Positions 1-7,133 of a stretch of DNA of 30,290 nucleotides are shown here, one piece after another. The DNA comes from an uncultured Chlorobiota bacterium. Lineage in GTDB: Bacteria > Bacteroidota > Bacteroidia > Bacteroidales > JAADGE01. Position 1 is the stretch's first letter. Every line of letters begins with the position of its first letter. Under the pieces are notes generated by a model that saw only the letters and a list, made by a program, of their open reading frames with translations, was not told where the DNA came from and searched no databases. The stretch is taken from contig CAMZKQ010000095.1 of NCBI GenBank assembly GCA_947311265.1, forward strand, positions 1 to 30,290. Direction: 5' to 3'. Made by a program: the position numbers and the translations under genes.

Positions 1-461
1 ATGCTGCCGGGCTAATGATGGAGTACAAACTAATAGACGAAACGCTCTACCTACAACTCACCATGGAGGCTATGGGGAAAGGGGCGTTGAATAAACCCGG
101 TGATAAATTAAATAAAACAGTACTACATACAGCACAAGCCGCTTTTGGCCCTAAATACCGTGCCATGTTTGGCGATGATGCCAGCTGGTTTGCAGGTGTT
201 TATGGCTATGCAGGCTACTCCTACATGGGCAAGTTTATTATCGAAAATGCTGATGATGTCGAAATTACATTTGATAAAACCGCAGGTGGCTATAATGGCT
301 TAGATTATGGCGCCTCTTTCGATACAGGGTTTAGCTTTTACCGTGTAAATATAGGCTACCGTTACAACTTAGGATTGGCTAATTTTAGGAATAGCACAAC
401 CCTTAAAACCACCAACCGTTCGCAAACCATTTACTTAGCCTACTTCTTTTCGCAAGATTAA
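1..461 (+). CDS. Outer-membrane beta-barrel protein, 3' end only (5' partial)
   Basis: The reading frame is open to the first base of the window, so the ATG at 15 is probably internal and the true start lies upstream. The visible ~152 residues end in alternating aromatic/polar strands (for example GFSFYRVNIGYRYNLG near residues 105-120 counted from the ATG) and finish in the aromatic-rich YLAYFFSQD, the kind of terminal strand expected for insertion by the BAM machinery. This suggests the C-terminal part of a Bacteroidota outer-membrane barrel protein of the PorT/OMP_b-brl type; the substrate or role cannot be told from this piece. The stop is only 7 bases before the endonuclease III start, so the two may be co-transcribed. 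The barrel assignment is inferred from strand pattern and not from a catalytic motif. Confidence 0.6.
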   Translation, partial: AAGLMMEYKLIDETLYLQLTMEAMGKGALNKPGDKLNKTVLHTAQAAFGPKYRAMFGDDASWFAGVYGYAGYSYMGKFIIENADDVEITFDKTAGGYNGLDYGASFDTGFSFYRVNIGYRYNLGLANFRNSTTLKTTNRSQTIYLAYFFSQD

Positions 462-468
462 ACAAAAA

Positions 469-1110
469 ATGACAAAAAAAGAACGCTACAAAAATATAAT
501 TGACTATTTCGCACGCACAAGCCCTACGGCAGAAACAGAGCTAGAATACACCAACCCCTACGAGTTGCTTGTGGCAGTTATCCTTTCGGCACAATGCACC
601 GATAAGCGAGTAAATATCCTTACGGTAGATTTATTCAAACGCTTCAAATCGCCAGAGCTGCTTGCCGATGCCGATGTAGAAGAAATTTTTGAGTACATAA
701 AATCCTGCTCGTACCCCAACAACAAAGCAAAACACCTTTCGGGAATGGCAAAAATGCTTTTAGCCGATTTTGATGGTAAAATACCAGATAATATGAAGGA
801 TTTGATAAAATTACCAGGCGTTGGGCGGAAAACAGCCAATGTAATTTTATCAGTCGTTTATAACCAACCAGCAATGGCGGTAGATACTCACGTTTTTAGA
901 GTATCCGCACGATTGGGGCTTACCACAAATGCAAAAACTCCCCTAGATACCGAAACCGAGCTAATGAAAAATATCCCGCTCGAACTTATCCCAGTAGCAC
1001 ACCATTGGTTAATTTTACATGGGAGATATATCTGCATGGCAAGAAAACCAAAATGCGAAAAATGTGGCATTACAGAATTTTGTAAAGCCTACCCAAAGAT
1101 TATTAGATAA
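469..1110 (+). CDS. nth: Endonuclease III, base-excision repair DNA glycosylase/AP lyase
   Basis: Removes oxidised pyrimidines from DNA and cleaves the abasic site by beta-elimination. The 213-residue protein has the family's usual length and layout. The helix-hairpin-helix LPGVGRKTANVIL spans about 115-127, with the catalytic lysine at K121 and the catalytic aspartate at D139 (in VDTHVFR). The [4Fe-4S] cluster motif C-x6-C-x2-C-x5-C is complete at C189, C196, C199 and C205. The start is a plain ATG 7 bases after the preceding stop, and the N-terminus begins at the expected helix. All key residues are present, so it should be active. About 168 bases without a gene follow. Confidence 0.97.
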   Translation: MTKKERYKNIIDYFARTSPTAETELEYTNPYELLVAVILSAQCTDKRVNILTVDLFKRFKSPELLADADVEEIFEYIKSCSYPNNKAKHLSGMAKMLLADFDGKIPDNMKDLIKLPGVGRKTANVILSVVYNQPAMAVDTHVFRVSARLGLTTNAKTPLDTETELMKNIPLELIPVAHHWLILHGRYICMARKPKCEKCGITEFCKAYPKIIR

Positions 1111-1136
1111 GATGGTTTTTTTATATAAATTTTTAT

Positions 1137-1144
1137 TATATTTG
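1137..1144 (+). promoter_or_regulatory. Possible -7 element (TATATTTG) upstream of the YfiR-SpoIIE gene
   Basis: TATATTTG matches the Bacteroidota -7 consensus TAnnTTTG in the gap between nth and the YfiR-like gene. No clear TTG -33 element lies at the expected spacing, and it is 134 bases from the ATG, which would leave a long leader. The rest of the 168-base gap shows nothing recognisable. Confidence 0.25.
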
Positions 1145-1277
1145 GCTTATTAATTGCATTTAAGAAAATATTAAGATGACTAACAGATATGCAAACTGCC
1201 ACTTTTTAGACCAGACGCATTAGTTAAAAATAAAAAAGTAACTTTAAAAGTTTCGTACCGAAACTTAAACATAAATT

Positions 1278-1907
1278 ATGAAAACAGGACACCTCTTTAT
1301 AGCGATATGCTTATTGCTTCTGCCCATTTTCTCTTCTGCCCAAAGCAAGCAAGGGAAAGTGAAGGTGGCGTACCTGTATAAATTTATTGAAAACTTAGAG
1401 TGGAAAAACCAAAGCCAACTGCCGAATTTTAAAATTGCCTACTGGGGCTCGGAAAAGGAAGTTCTGGCCGTACTAAAAAGGCTTGAAGCCATAAAGAAAA
1501 TAAAAGGAAAAAAAATAAAAGTAATTGATCTAAATTCAATATCGGAGATAAAACCCCCTTACCCACAAGTGCTACTTATGGGCAATGATAAAAATAAATT
1601 ATTAGAACCAATATTCAACAAACTCTTAGGTGAAAATACCTTAATTGTTAGCGATGGTGCAGATTTACAGCAATTTGTAATGATAAATTTTATTTACCCG
1701 CAAAATAAAAAAATATCATTTGAAGTAAATAAAAAAACAATTATTGACCAAGAAATTACAATCATACCCAAACTTCTACTCCTTGGCGGAAGCGAAATTA
1801 ATGTACGTGAACTCTACAAAGAAAAAGAAGCAGAGCTAAATGCTGAAAAAAAAACGAGTAGAAGAACAGAAAAAAAGGTTGGCAGAACAACAAGCAAATA
1901 TAGATAA
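1278..1907 (+). CDS. YfiR-like (DUF4154) periplasmic domain, N-terminal half of a frameshifted SpoIIE phosphatase
   Basis: The N-terminus is a signal peptide (MKTGHLFIAICLLLLPIFSSAQ, cleavage near 22), followed to about residue 175 by a YfiR/HmsC-like domain, recognisable from KVAYLYKFIENLEW near the start and LIVSDGADLQQ and INFIYPQNKKISFEVN later. In Pseudomonas, YfiR is a periplasmic regulator of a diguanylate cyclase. Here the domain runs into a charged helix (LYKEKEAELNAEKK) which, one base out of frame, continues as a long coiled coil in the next reading frame (from about 1855). The in-frame tail after the A9 tract at 1846-1854 is a short arginine/lysine-rich stretch ending at 1907 and looks like an out-of-frame artefact. 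Removing one A (or adding two) would join both frames into a single protein of about 655 residues. The domain call is fairly sure; whether the frameshift is biological is not. Confidence 0.75.
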   Translation: MKTGHLFIAICLLLLPIFSSAQSKQGKVKVAYLYKFIENLEWKNQSQLPNFKIAYWGSEKEVLAVLKRLEAIKKIKGKKIKVIDLNSISEIKPPYPQVLLMGNDKNKLLEPIFNKLLGENTLIVSDGADLQQFVMINFIYPQNKKISFEVNKKTIIDQEITIIPKLLLLGGSEINVRELYKEKEAELNAEKKTSRRTEKKVGRTTSKYR

Positions 1908-3252
1908 ACTTAACAACGAAATTAAAGAAAAACAAGCCGCGCTAAAGAAACAAAAAGAAGAAATTGATACTCAAATACTGAAAATTAAAGAGCAAAATAA
2001 AAACCTAAAACTAGTACAAGGGCAAGTGTCTAAAAAAGAAAGACTACTTGCTGCAAAAATTGCCGAACTGGAAAAAACAAAAGCAGATATTGCCAACCAG
2101 CAAGCACTTATTGCAGACCAAAACATTAAAGTTGAGCAAGCCAAAGAAAACCTGAAAAAACTAGATGCCGAAATTGCAGCCAAACAAAAAGATATTGATA
2201 CAAAAGAAAAACAACTAGAGATAAAAGATATAGAAATTGATACTCAAAAGAACTACCTATTGCTTGCAGGAGCAATTTTATTAATTATACTCTCCCTATC
2301 GTTTTTATTAATCCGCACAGCAAGAGCCCGAAAAAAAGCCAACGAAGAACTACGCCAAAAAGAAATTTTAATACTCGAAACCAACGAAGAACTACAGCAA
2401 ACCAATAACGAAATAATTTCGCAAAAAGAAGAAATTGAAGAGCAAAGGAAAATGCTTGCCTTACAGTACCAATCCACACAAGATAGTATTAAGTATGCAA
2501 AAACAATACAAACCGCTATACTGCCAATAAAAGAAAATTTAGATAAAGTACTCAATAGTTTTGTGCTTTTTCGCCCAAAAGATATTGTTTCTGGCGATTT
2601 TTACTGGTTTACAGTACTGCCAGCAGTGGAAGGGAAAACCGAAAAAATATATATTGCAGCAGTCGATTGCACAGGACATGGCGTTCCGGGGGCATTCATG
2701 AGCATGATTGGTAGCCGTTTGTTGAATGCAATTGTAAACGAAAGAAAAATTACTTCGCCAGAAGAAATATTAACAGAACTAGATAAAGGCGTAGTAAGCT
2801 CCCTAAAACAATCGCAAACCGAAAATAACGATGGTATGGATATTTGCCTCTGCGAAATTGAAAAATGCACAGATGGTACATTTAGAATCTCATTTTCAGG
2901 AGCAAAACGACCATTGTATTTTTATAAGAAAAATGAAAGCCAGCTTTACCTGCTTAAAGGCGATAGAAAATCCATTGGCGGAGCAAAAACAACACTCAAT
3001 AAAGTCGTTTTTACCAAGCAAGAGCTAGTACTAGAAAAAGGCGATACAATCTTCCTAACAACCGATGGCTACTCCGATCAAAACGACAAGAACCGAAAAA
3101 AAATTGGAGCAGTAAGAATGTCCGAAATATTTAATGAAATAGCTACAAAACCATTCGGAGAACAGCAAAAAGTACTTGAAGATATACTAGACAAACACCA
3201 AGAAGGAACAGTACAAAGGGACGATATTACTATGATTGGTGTTCAGTTTTAG
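1840..3252 (+). CDS. Coiled coil-TM-SpoIIE (PP2C-type) phosphatase, C-terminal half of the frameshifted gene
   Basis: A PP2C-type serine/threonine phosphatase output domain, of the kind that in other bacteria acts on anti-sigma-factor antagonists. Residue numbers count from the ATG at 1840, which sits at the frameshift and is probably not a true start. Residues ~4-135 are a charged coiled coil, ~139-158 a single membrane helix (LLLAGAILLIILSLSFLLI), ~165-215 a second coiled coil, and ~225-470 the SpoIIE domain. Metal-binding motifs are intact: SGDFYW (251-256), DCTGHGVPGAF (276 on), NDGMD, TTDGYSDQ (407-414) and QRDDIT (459-464). With the preceding YfiR-like half this gives a periplasmic sensor joined through one membrane helix to a cytoplasmic phosphatase. 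No STAS protein, anti-sigma factor or kinase partner is in the window. Confidence 0.85.
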   Translation: MLKKKRVEEQKKRLAEQQANIDKLNNEIKEKQAALKKQKEEIDTQILKIKEQNKNLKLVQGQVSKKERLLAAKIAELEKTKADIANQQALIADQNIKVEQAKENLKKLDAEIAAKQKDIDTKEKQLEIKDIEIDTQKNYLLLAGAILLIILSLSFLLIRTARARKKANEELRQKEILILETNEELQQTNNEIISQKEEIEEQRKMLALQYQSTQDSIKYAKTIQTAILPIKENLDKVLNSFVLFRPKDIVSGDFYWFTVLPAVEGKTEKIYIAAVDCTGHGVPGAFMSMIGSRLLNAIVNERKITSPEEILTELDKGVVSSLKQSQTENNDGMDICLCEIEKCTDGTFRISFSGAKRPLYFYKKNESQLYLLKGDRKSIGGAKTTLNKVVFTKQELVLEKGDTIFLTTDGYSDQNDKNRKKIGAVRMSEIFNEIATKPFGEQQKVLEDILDKHQEGTVQRDDITMIGVQF

Positions 3253-3277
3253 GCCCCATTTTTTCTAATTTTACATA

Positions 3278-3285
3278 TAAATTTG
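3278..3285 (+). promoter_or_regulatory. Possible -7 element (TAAATTTG) for the O-methyltransferase
   Basis: TAAATTTG fits the TAnnTTTG consensus and lies 47 bases before the ATG at 3333 in an 80-base gap. No convincing TTG lies 17-22 bases upstream, so this is a weak call in AT-rich DNA. Confidence 0.25.
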
Positions 3286-3332
3286 CTGATGCAGAATACA
3301 ATTTAGCAAAAGCTGAATGTTAAAATAAAAAA

Positions 3333-3968
3333 ATGCAAAACGAGAGACTCGACAACTATATAATAAACCACTGCTCAGAAGAAGATAAATTATTAACGGA
3401 ACTAAGCCGAGAAACCCACCTAAAAGCATTGATGCCCAGAATGTTATCAGGGCATTTGCAGGGAAAAGTACTTGAGCTTTTGAGCAAAATGTTGCAGCCC
3501 GAAAAAATTTTAGAATTAGGCACATATACGGGTTATTCGGCAATCTGCCTTGCCAAAGGGCTTGCAGAAAACGGCAAGTTGCACACTATCGAGATAAACG
3601 ACGAACTCCAATTTATTTCCTCAAAATATTTTGAAAAAGCAGGCTGTGCCAATAAAATTATTCAGCACATCGGCGATGCCACCCAAATTGCCACCCAACT
3701 AGGCACTAATTTTGACCTTATTTTTATTGATGCCGACAAACGGCAATACCCCCAATATTACAAAATTGCAATGCAAATATTAAAGCCCGGAGGCATAATA
3801 ATTGCCGACAACGTACTCTGGGGAGGAAAAGTAATAGAGCCAGTTTTAGAAAAAGATACCTATACCAAAGGTATTCTAGAATTTAATAAAATGGTACAAG
3901 AAGACTCCAATTCCGAAAATTTTATTTTCCCTCTTAGAGATGGGCTTATGATGGTGCGGAAATTATAA
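3333..3968 (+). CDS. SAM-dependent O-methyltransferase, class I, catechol/caffeoyl-CoA type
   Basis: Transfers a methyl group from S-adenosylmethionine to a hydroxyl, using a bound divalent metal. At 211 residues it has the usual length of the bacterial O-methyltransferase family 3. Motif I ILELGTYTGYSA (59-70) binds SAM, E87 (in HTIEIND) is the expected ribose ligand, and the metal site is formed by D133 (FIDADKRQYPQYY) with D159-N160 (IADNVLWGGKV). The protein starts directly in the family's N-terminal helix, supporting the ATG at 3333. It has no signal peptide and should be cytoplasmic. The natural acceptor cannot be read from the sequence, and neighbours give no pathway clue. Confidence 0.92.
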   Translation: MQNERLDNYIINHCSEEDKLLTELSRETHLKALMPRMLSGHLQGKVLELLSKMLQPEKILELGTYTGYSAICLAKGLAENGKLHTIEINDELQFISSKYFEKAGCANKIIQHIGDATQIATQLGTNFDLIFIDADKRQYPQYYKIAMQILKPGGIIIADNVLWGGKVIEPVLEKDTYTKGILEFNKMVQEDSNSENFIFPLRDGLMMVRKL

Positions 3969-4003
3969 AACTAGAAAGGCTTTTACTTGTAATTTTTTTT
4001 TTC

Positions 4004-4031
4004 AGAAATAGTAGATTTCTATCTTTTTTTT
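4004..4031 (+). terminator. Weak terminator-like hairpin after the O-methyltransferase
   Basis: AGAAAT (4004-4009) pairs with ATTTCT (4015-4020) across a 5-base loop and is followed after three bases by a run of eight Ts. The stem is short and AT-rich, so its strength is doubtful, but it sits in the right place between the methyltransferase stop (3968) and the bTHX start (4073). Confidence 0.35.
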
Positions 4032-4032
4032 A

Positions 4033-4040
4033 TACTTTTG
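4033..4040 (+). promoter_or_regulatory. Probable -7 element (TACTTTTG) for the bTHX gene
   Basis: TACTTTTG matches TAnnTTTG and lies 33 bases upstream of the bTHX ATG, a typical leader length. A TTG -33 box at optimal spacing is not evident. Confidence 0.4.
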
Positions 4041-4072
4041 TAATTCATACAAATTATTAAACAAAACTAACA

Positions 4073-4180
4073 ATGGGAAAAGGAGACAAAAGAACTAAAA
4101 AAGGAAAAATATTTGCAGGTTCATTCGGCGTATCACGTCCAAGAAAATCTAAAAAAAACAAATCTACTGAAAAGAAATAA
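4073..4180 (+). CDS. 30S ribosomal protein bTHX, 35 residues
   Basis: A very small basic protein that binds the top of the 30S head in Thermus and is found in Bacteroidota as the THX family. The translation starts MGKGDKRTKKGKIFAG, continues with SFGVSRPRKSKK and ends in a lysine tail; MGKGD-KRTKKGKI and the G-x-S-R-P-R/K core are the family's hallmark. The ATG at 4073 gives a 35-residue product with TAA at 4178-4180, so it falls below many gene-caller cut-offs. It has its own candidate -7 element upstream and a strong terminator downstream, so it appears to be monocistronic. Confidence 0.93.
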   Translation: MGKGDKRTKKGKIFAGSFGVSRPRKSKKNKSTEKK

Positions 4181-4204
4181 GTTCAGTAAGAAATTTTTAC
4201 TTTC

Positions 4205-4235
4205 AAAAACCGGGCTTTTTAGTCTGGTTTTTTTT
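4205..4235 (+). terminator. Rho-independent terminator after bTHX
   Basis: AAAAACCGGGCT (4205-4216) pairs with AGTCTGGTTTTT (4221-4232) over a TTTT loop, a 12-base-pair stem with two G-U wobbles, followed by more Ts. It closes the bTHX transcript. It ends only 17-19 bases before the ATG of the amidohydrolase-like gene, so any transcript reaching that gene from upstream must read through it. Confidence 0.85.
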
Positions 4236-4251
4236 ATTTAAGAATAAAAAT

Positions 4252-5802
4252 ATGAAAAAAATACTGCTATTTTTAATTGTTCTGATTTTTAACAGCCAAC
4301 TATTTGCACAGCACAAAAACGCAAATTTGCTTATCGAAGATATTAATTTTGTAGATGTAGTTGCTGGCAAAATTTTCCCACACACAAATATCCTTATAAA
4401 AGACGGAAAAATTGCCTCTATAGGCAAATCAGGAAAAGCACTAAAAACCCACCCCGATATAAAAACAGTAGATGGCAGAGGACAATGGCTAATGCCCGGT
4501 TTAATTGATGCACAGGTAGAACTAAATTATTCTGGCAGTTTGTACTCTCGCCCAGAATTGTACAATTTTGAAAGCATAAAATCCTACAAAAAAGAAGAGC
4601 AAGCACTCAACGAAAATATAGAAAATAGGCTGCATAGGTATTTACTCTGCGGCATTACAACAGTAGGCAATGCCAATAAAAACGCATCGTTTAGCCATTA
4701 TAAAGGCAATTATAAAACCCCAAATATCTATAAAGCAGGAGAAATAATTATAAACAAGGAATACGAAAGCTCCAAAATTAAAGAAGCACACAAAGCTGGG
4801 CTAAAAATGATTGCTTATACCCCTTCTGCCCAAGCAGCAAAATTAGCCGTTGAGGCTGGTGCAGATATTTTAGTGTACTCTAGCAATGATTTGATAGATA
4901 AAGAGTTGCTTGCTTTGATGAAAAAAAACAAGACGGTTTTTATACCACTTATAATGGCAGATATTAATAGGCAAAAAATGCTTAACCAAACCCGTAAACT
5001 CACTATTTTTGAAATAAAAAAAGGCAATCCCTTTGTAACAGCTTCGTTTACAGATATTGCCACTAACTCGAAACACTCGGAAGTGAAAAAATATAAGGTG
5101 GAAAATCAAAATTTAGAACGGCAAAAAAAGGTTGCTTTGGCAAATTTAAAACTAATTTCTGATGCCGCAATTGCCGTAGTTGCAGCCTCAGGAGCAGGAA
5201 AAATGGGCATAGCCCATGGCGTAGCCTTACTTACTGAGCTGCAGGCAATGAAAGCTGCAGGGCTTACTAATATGCAAGTATTGCAAGGGGCAACAATTAA
5301 TGCCGCAAAAATGCTCGGCAAGGAAAATGAAATTGGCAGCATAGCCATAGGGCAAAAAGCAGACCTTATAATACTCGACAAAAATCCGATAAAAGATTTA
5401 TCAGCTTTCGCTGATATTCAGCTAGTTATAAAAGACGGGCATTTGATTAAAACAAAATATCTGCTTAAAGACACGCCCGAAATACTAGCCCAAAAGCAAC
5501 TAAATGCTTATAATTCTCAAAATATTGAGGCCTTCTTAGCTCAATTTAGCAACGATGTCGAAATTTTTAATTTTCCTAATAAAAGCCAAGCAAAAGGGAA
5601 AAAGGAAATGCGGAAAATCTATCAAAATTTATTTAAAAATACACCCAGCTTACACTGTAAACTCGAAAATCGGATTATACAAGGCAATACCGTTATAGAC
5701 AAAGAACTGGTTACAGGAATAGCCAACAAAAAGCCAATAAAAGTAACTGCAATTTACACCATCAAAAATAATAAAATTTCAAAAGTTTACTTCATTCGCT
5801 AA
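4252..5802 (+). CDS. Exported amidohydrolase-fold protein lacking metal ligands, fused to a SnoaL/NTF2-like domain
   Basis: The order is a signal peptide (1-19, ending LFAQ), an amidohydrolase domain of the imidazolonepropionase-like type (COG1228, ~25-400) and a SnoaL/NTF2-like domain (~410-516, with AYNSQNIEAFLAQFS and a final KVYFIR). Family landmarks are clear: LMPGLIDA (80-87), CGITTV (133-138), QGATINAAKMLG (345-356) and KADLIILDKNP (369-379). The residues that bind metal in active members are replaced. The usual HxH after PGLIDA is Q88-V-E90, the VHAH-type strand reads IAYTPS (187-192), the EHG strand reads VYSS (208-211), and the GTDAG loop reads AASGAG (311-316). Hydrolase chemistry is therefore unlikely, and the fold may serve binding or scaffolding in the periplasm, possibly with any activity in the NTF2-like pocket. 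The loss of function is inferred from motif comparison. No gene for an active partner is adjacent. Confidence 0.85.
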   Translation: MKKILLFLIVLIFNSQLFAQHKNANLLIEDINFVDVVAGKIFPHTNILIKDGKIASIGKSGKALKTHPDIKTVDGRGQWLMPGLIDAQVELNYSGSLYSRPELYNFESIKSYKKEEQALNENIENRLHRYLLCGITTVGNANKNASFSHYKGNYKTPNIYKAGEIIINKEYESSKIKEAHKAGLKMIAYTPSAQAAKLAVEAGADILVYSSNDLIDKELLALMKKNKTVFIPLIMADINRQKMLNQTRKLTIFEIKKGNPFVTASFTDIATNSKHSEVKKYKVENQNLERQKKVALANLKLISDAAIAVVAASGAGKMGIAHGVALLTELQAMKAAGLTNMQVLQGATINAAKMLGKENEIGSIAIGQKADLIILDKNPIKDLSAFADIQLVIKDGHLIKTKYLLKDTPEILAQKQLNAYNSQNIEAFLAQFSNDVEIFNFPNKSQAKGKKEMRKIYQNLFKNTPSLHCKLENRIIQGNTVIDKELVTGIANKKPIKVTAIYTIKNNKISKVYFIR

Positions 5803-5838
5803 ATCTAAATACAATGAAAAATAGTTTAATAGTTGACC

Positions 5839-6696
5839 TTATAAAGCATCTTGCATTTCTATAAATTGGGCGAGTGTAAAAGTAGCTTTTGCCCTTACGC
5901 CTTTTGGCGTTTGGTGCAAAGAGCAGCATTCGTTATACAAATCGTGTTCGAAGAAAATTACAGAGTCATTTTTTATAGCATCTTCAAAAAAACGTTCCTT
6001 ATCTTCCAGTGTAATAAGAGGTTGCGTGTCGTACCCCATAATGTAGGGCATAGGTATATGTGCCGTGGAAGGGAATAAATCTGCCCCAAAAATAAGGTCT
6101 TTACCTTTATAATTTACGTAGGGAATTATTTGCCCAACGGTATGCCCATTGTATATTTTTAGTTGGATATTAGGGAAAAGTTCTGTTTCGTCTGAAATTA
6201 AATTTAGCTGTCCGGAGGACCGAATGGGTAAAATATTTTCACCTAGAAAGGAGGCCTTTTCTCGAGCATTTGGGTTGGTGGCCAAATCCCAATGTGTTTG
6301 CGAAACGTGGTAAGTGGCATTTGGGAATGTAGTTACTGCTTGGCCTTTGCTATTGTATTTTACTGCTCCACCTACATGGTCGAAATGCAAATGGGTGAGG
6401 AGTACATCGGTTATTTCTTGGCAAGAAAAGCCTGCACTTTCTATTGATTTTTCGAGCGTATCGTCCCCGTTTGGGTAATAGTGTTTGAAAAACTTCTCAC
6501 TTTGTTTGTTGCCCATTCCCGTATCAATCAGTATTTTACGGTCGGCAGTTTCTACAAGTAGGCAACGCATTGCCCAGTTGGCGAGGTTATTTTCGTTGGC
6601 AGGGTATAGTTTGTTCCAAATTACTTTTGGTACAACGCCAAACATGGCACCGCCATCTAATTTTAAATTCCCGGTTTCTATTTTATGTAGTTTCAT
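5839..6696 (-). CDS. Metallo-beta-lactamase-fold hydrolase
   Basis: A cytoplasmic metal-dependent hydrolase of the MBL superfamily, 285 residues. The dinuclear zinc site is complete: HLHFDH at 102-107 (H102, H104, D106, H107), H185 in NGHTVGQ, D206 in FGADLFP and H251 in FFEHDLYN. The N-terminal layout (WAMRCLLVETADRKILIDTGMG) and overall size resemble lactonase/AHL-type and related MBL hydrolases, but substrate cannot be assigned from motifs. There is no signal peptide. It lies 99 bases downstream of the FtsB-like gene on the same strand and converges with the amidohydrolase-like gene, from which it is separated by only 36 bases. Confidence 0.9.
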   Translation of the reverse strand: MKLHKIETGNLKLDGGAMFGVVPKVIWNKLYPANENNLANWAMRCLLVETADRKILIDTGMGNKQSEKFFKHYYPNGDDTLEKSIESAGFSCQEITDVLLTHLHFDHVGGAVKYNSKGQAVTTFPNATYHVSQTHWDLATNPNAREKASFLGENILPIRSSGQLNLISDETELFPNIQLKIYNGHTVGQIIPYVNYKGKDLIFGADLFPSTAHIPMPYIMGYDTQPLITLEDKERFFEDAIKNDSVIFFEHDLYNECCSLHQTPKGVRAKATFTLAQFIEMQDAL

Positions 6697-6795
6697 GGTT
6701 TATTAGCTATTTTGAGGGGGAAATGCCAGACCTATAAAGCAGAGAAATATCAATTAAAACAGGCAAGTTGCAATATTAAAGTGTATAAGAGCTTC

Positions 6796-7125
6796 TTATT
6801 TTACGGTATCTGAGGCAACTACAATAAAGATGTCCTCATTTTTCCGTTTCATGTAATACTCTTCTCGGGCAAAGTGCTCTAGATTTTCTTTATTGGTTTG
6901 TAGCTCGTTTAACTTAGCGGCATTTTCCAAAATTTGGTCTTTATAATTTTGAGCTTTTGCTTTTAATCTTCTTAGTTCATTTTTAGGTACTTGCTGGTTG
7001 TAAATACTATGCTCGCTAAAGTAAAGAATAAAAGCAATAAAAAGAGGCAATATTATCCAATATTTCCTCTTTTTTATTTGAGAAAAGACGTTTGAAATCT
7101 TATCTATATCCTTCTGTTCAAACAT
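6796..7125 (-). CDS. FtsB/DivIC-type septum formation protein
   Basis: A small bitopic division protein of 109 residues that would join FtsL and FtsQ in the divisome. It has a short cytoplasmic N-terminus, one membrane helix (about 22-38, YWIILPLFIAFILYF), then a periplasmic coiled coil (~48-82, LRRLKAKAQNYKDQILENAAKLNEL) and the family's C-terminal block ENLEHFAREEYYMKRKNEDIFIV (83-105). It follows the prohibitin gene by 8 bases and is probably co-transcribed. The family call is firm; choosing between the FtsB and DivIC names is convention. Confidence 0.9.
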   Translation of the reverse strand: MFEQKDIDKISNVFSQIKKRKYWIILPLFIAFILYFSEHSIYNQQVPKNELRRLKAKAQNYKDQILENAAKLNELQTNKENLEHFAREEYYMKRKNEDIFIVVASDTVK

Positions 7126-7133
7126 TTTATGAT

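Noticed and set aside
1840..1842. The ATG at 1840 as the true start of the SpoIIE gene
   Set aside because: It lies inside the coding region of the YfiR-like half, next to the A9 run, and would give a truncated coiled coil without a signal peptide; it is more likely a chance ATG at the frameshift point.
1840..1860. Programmed ribosomal frameshifting as the sole explanation for the split gene
   Set aside because: No downstream stimulatory structure or slippery heptamer with a matching direction was identified; the shift needed is +1 (or -2), and a sequencing error or transcriptional slippage in the A9 run is at least as likely. It is reported as an open question.
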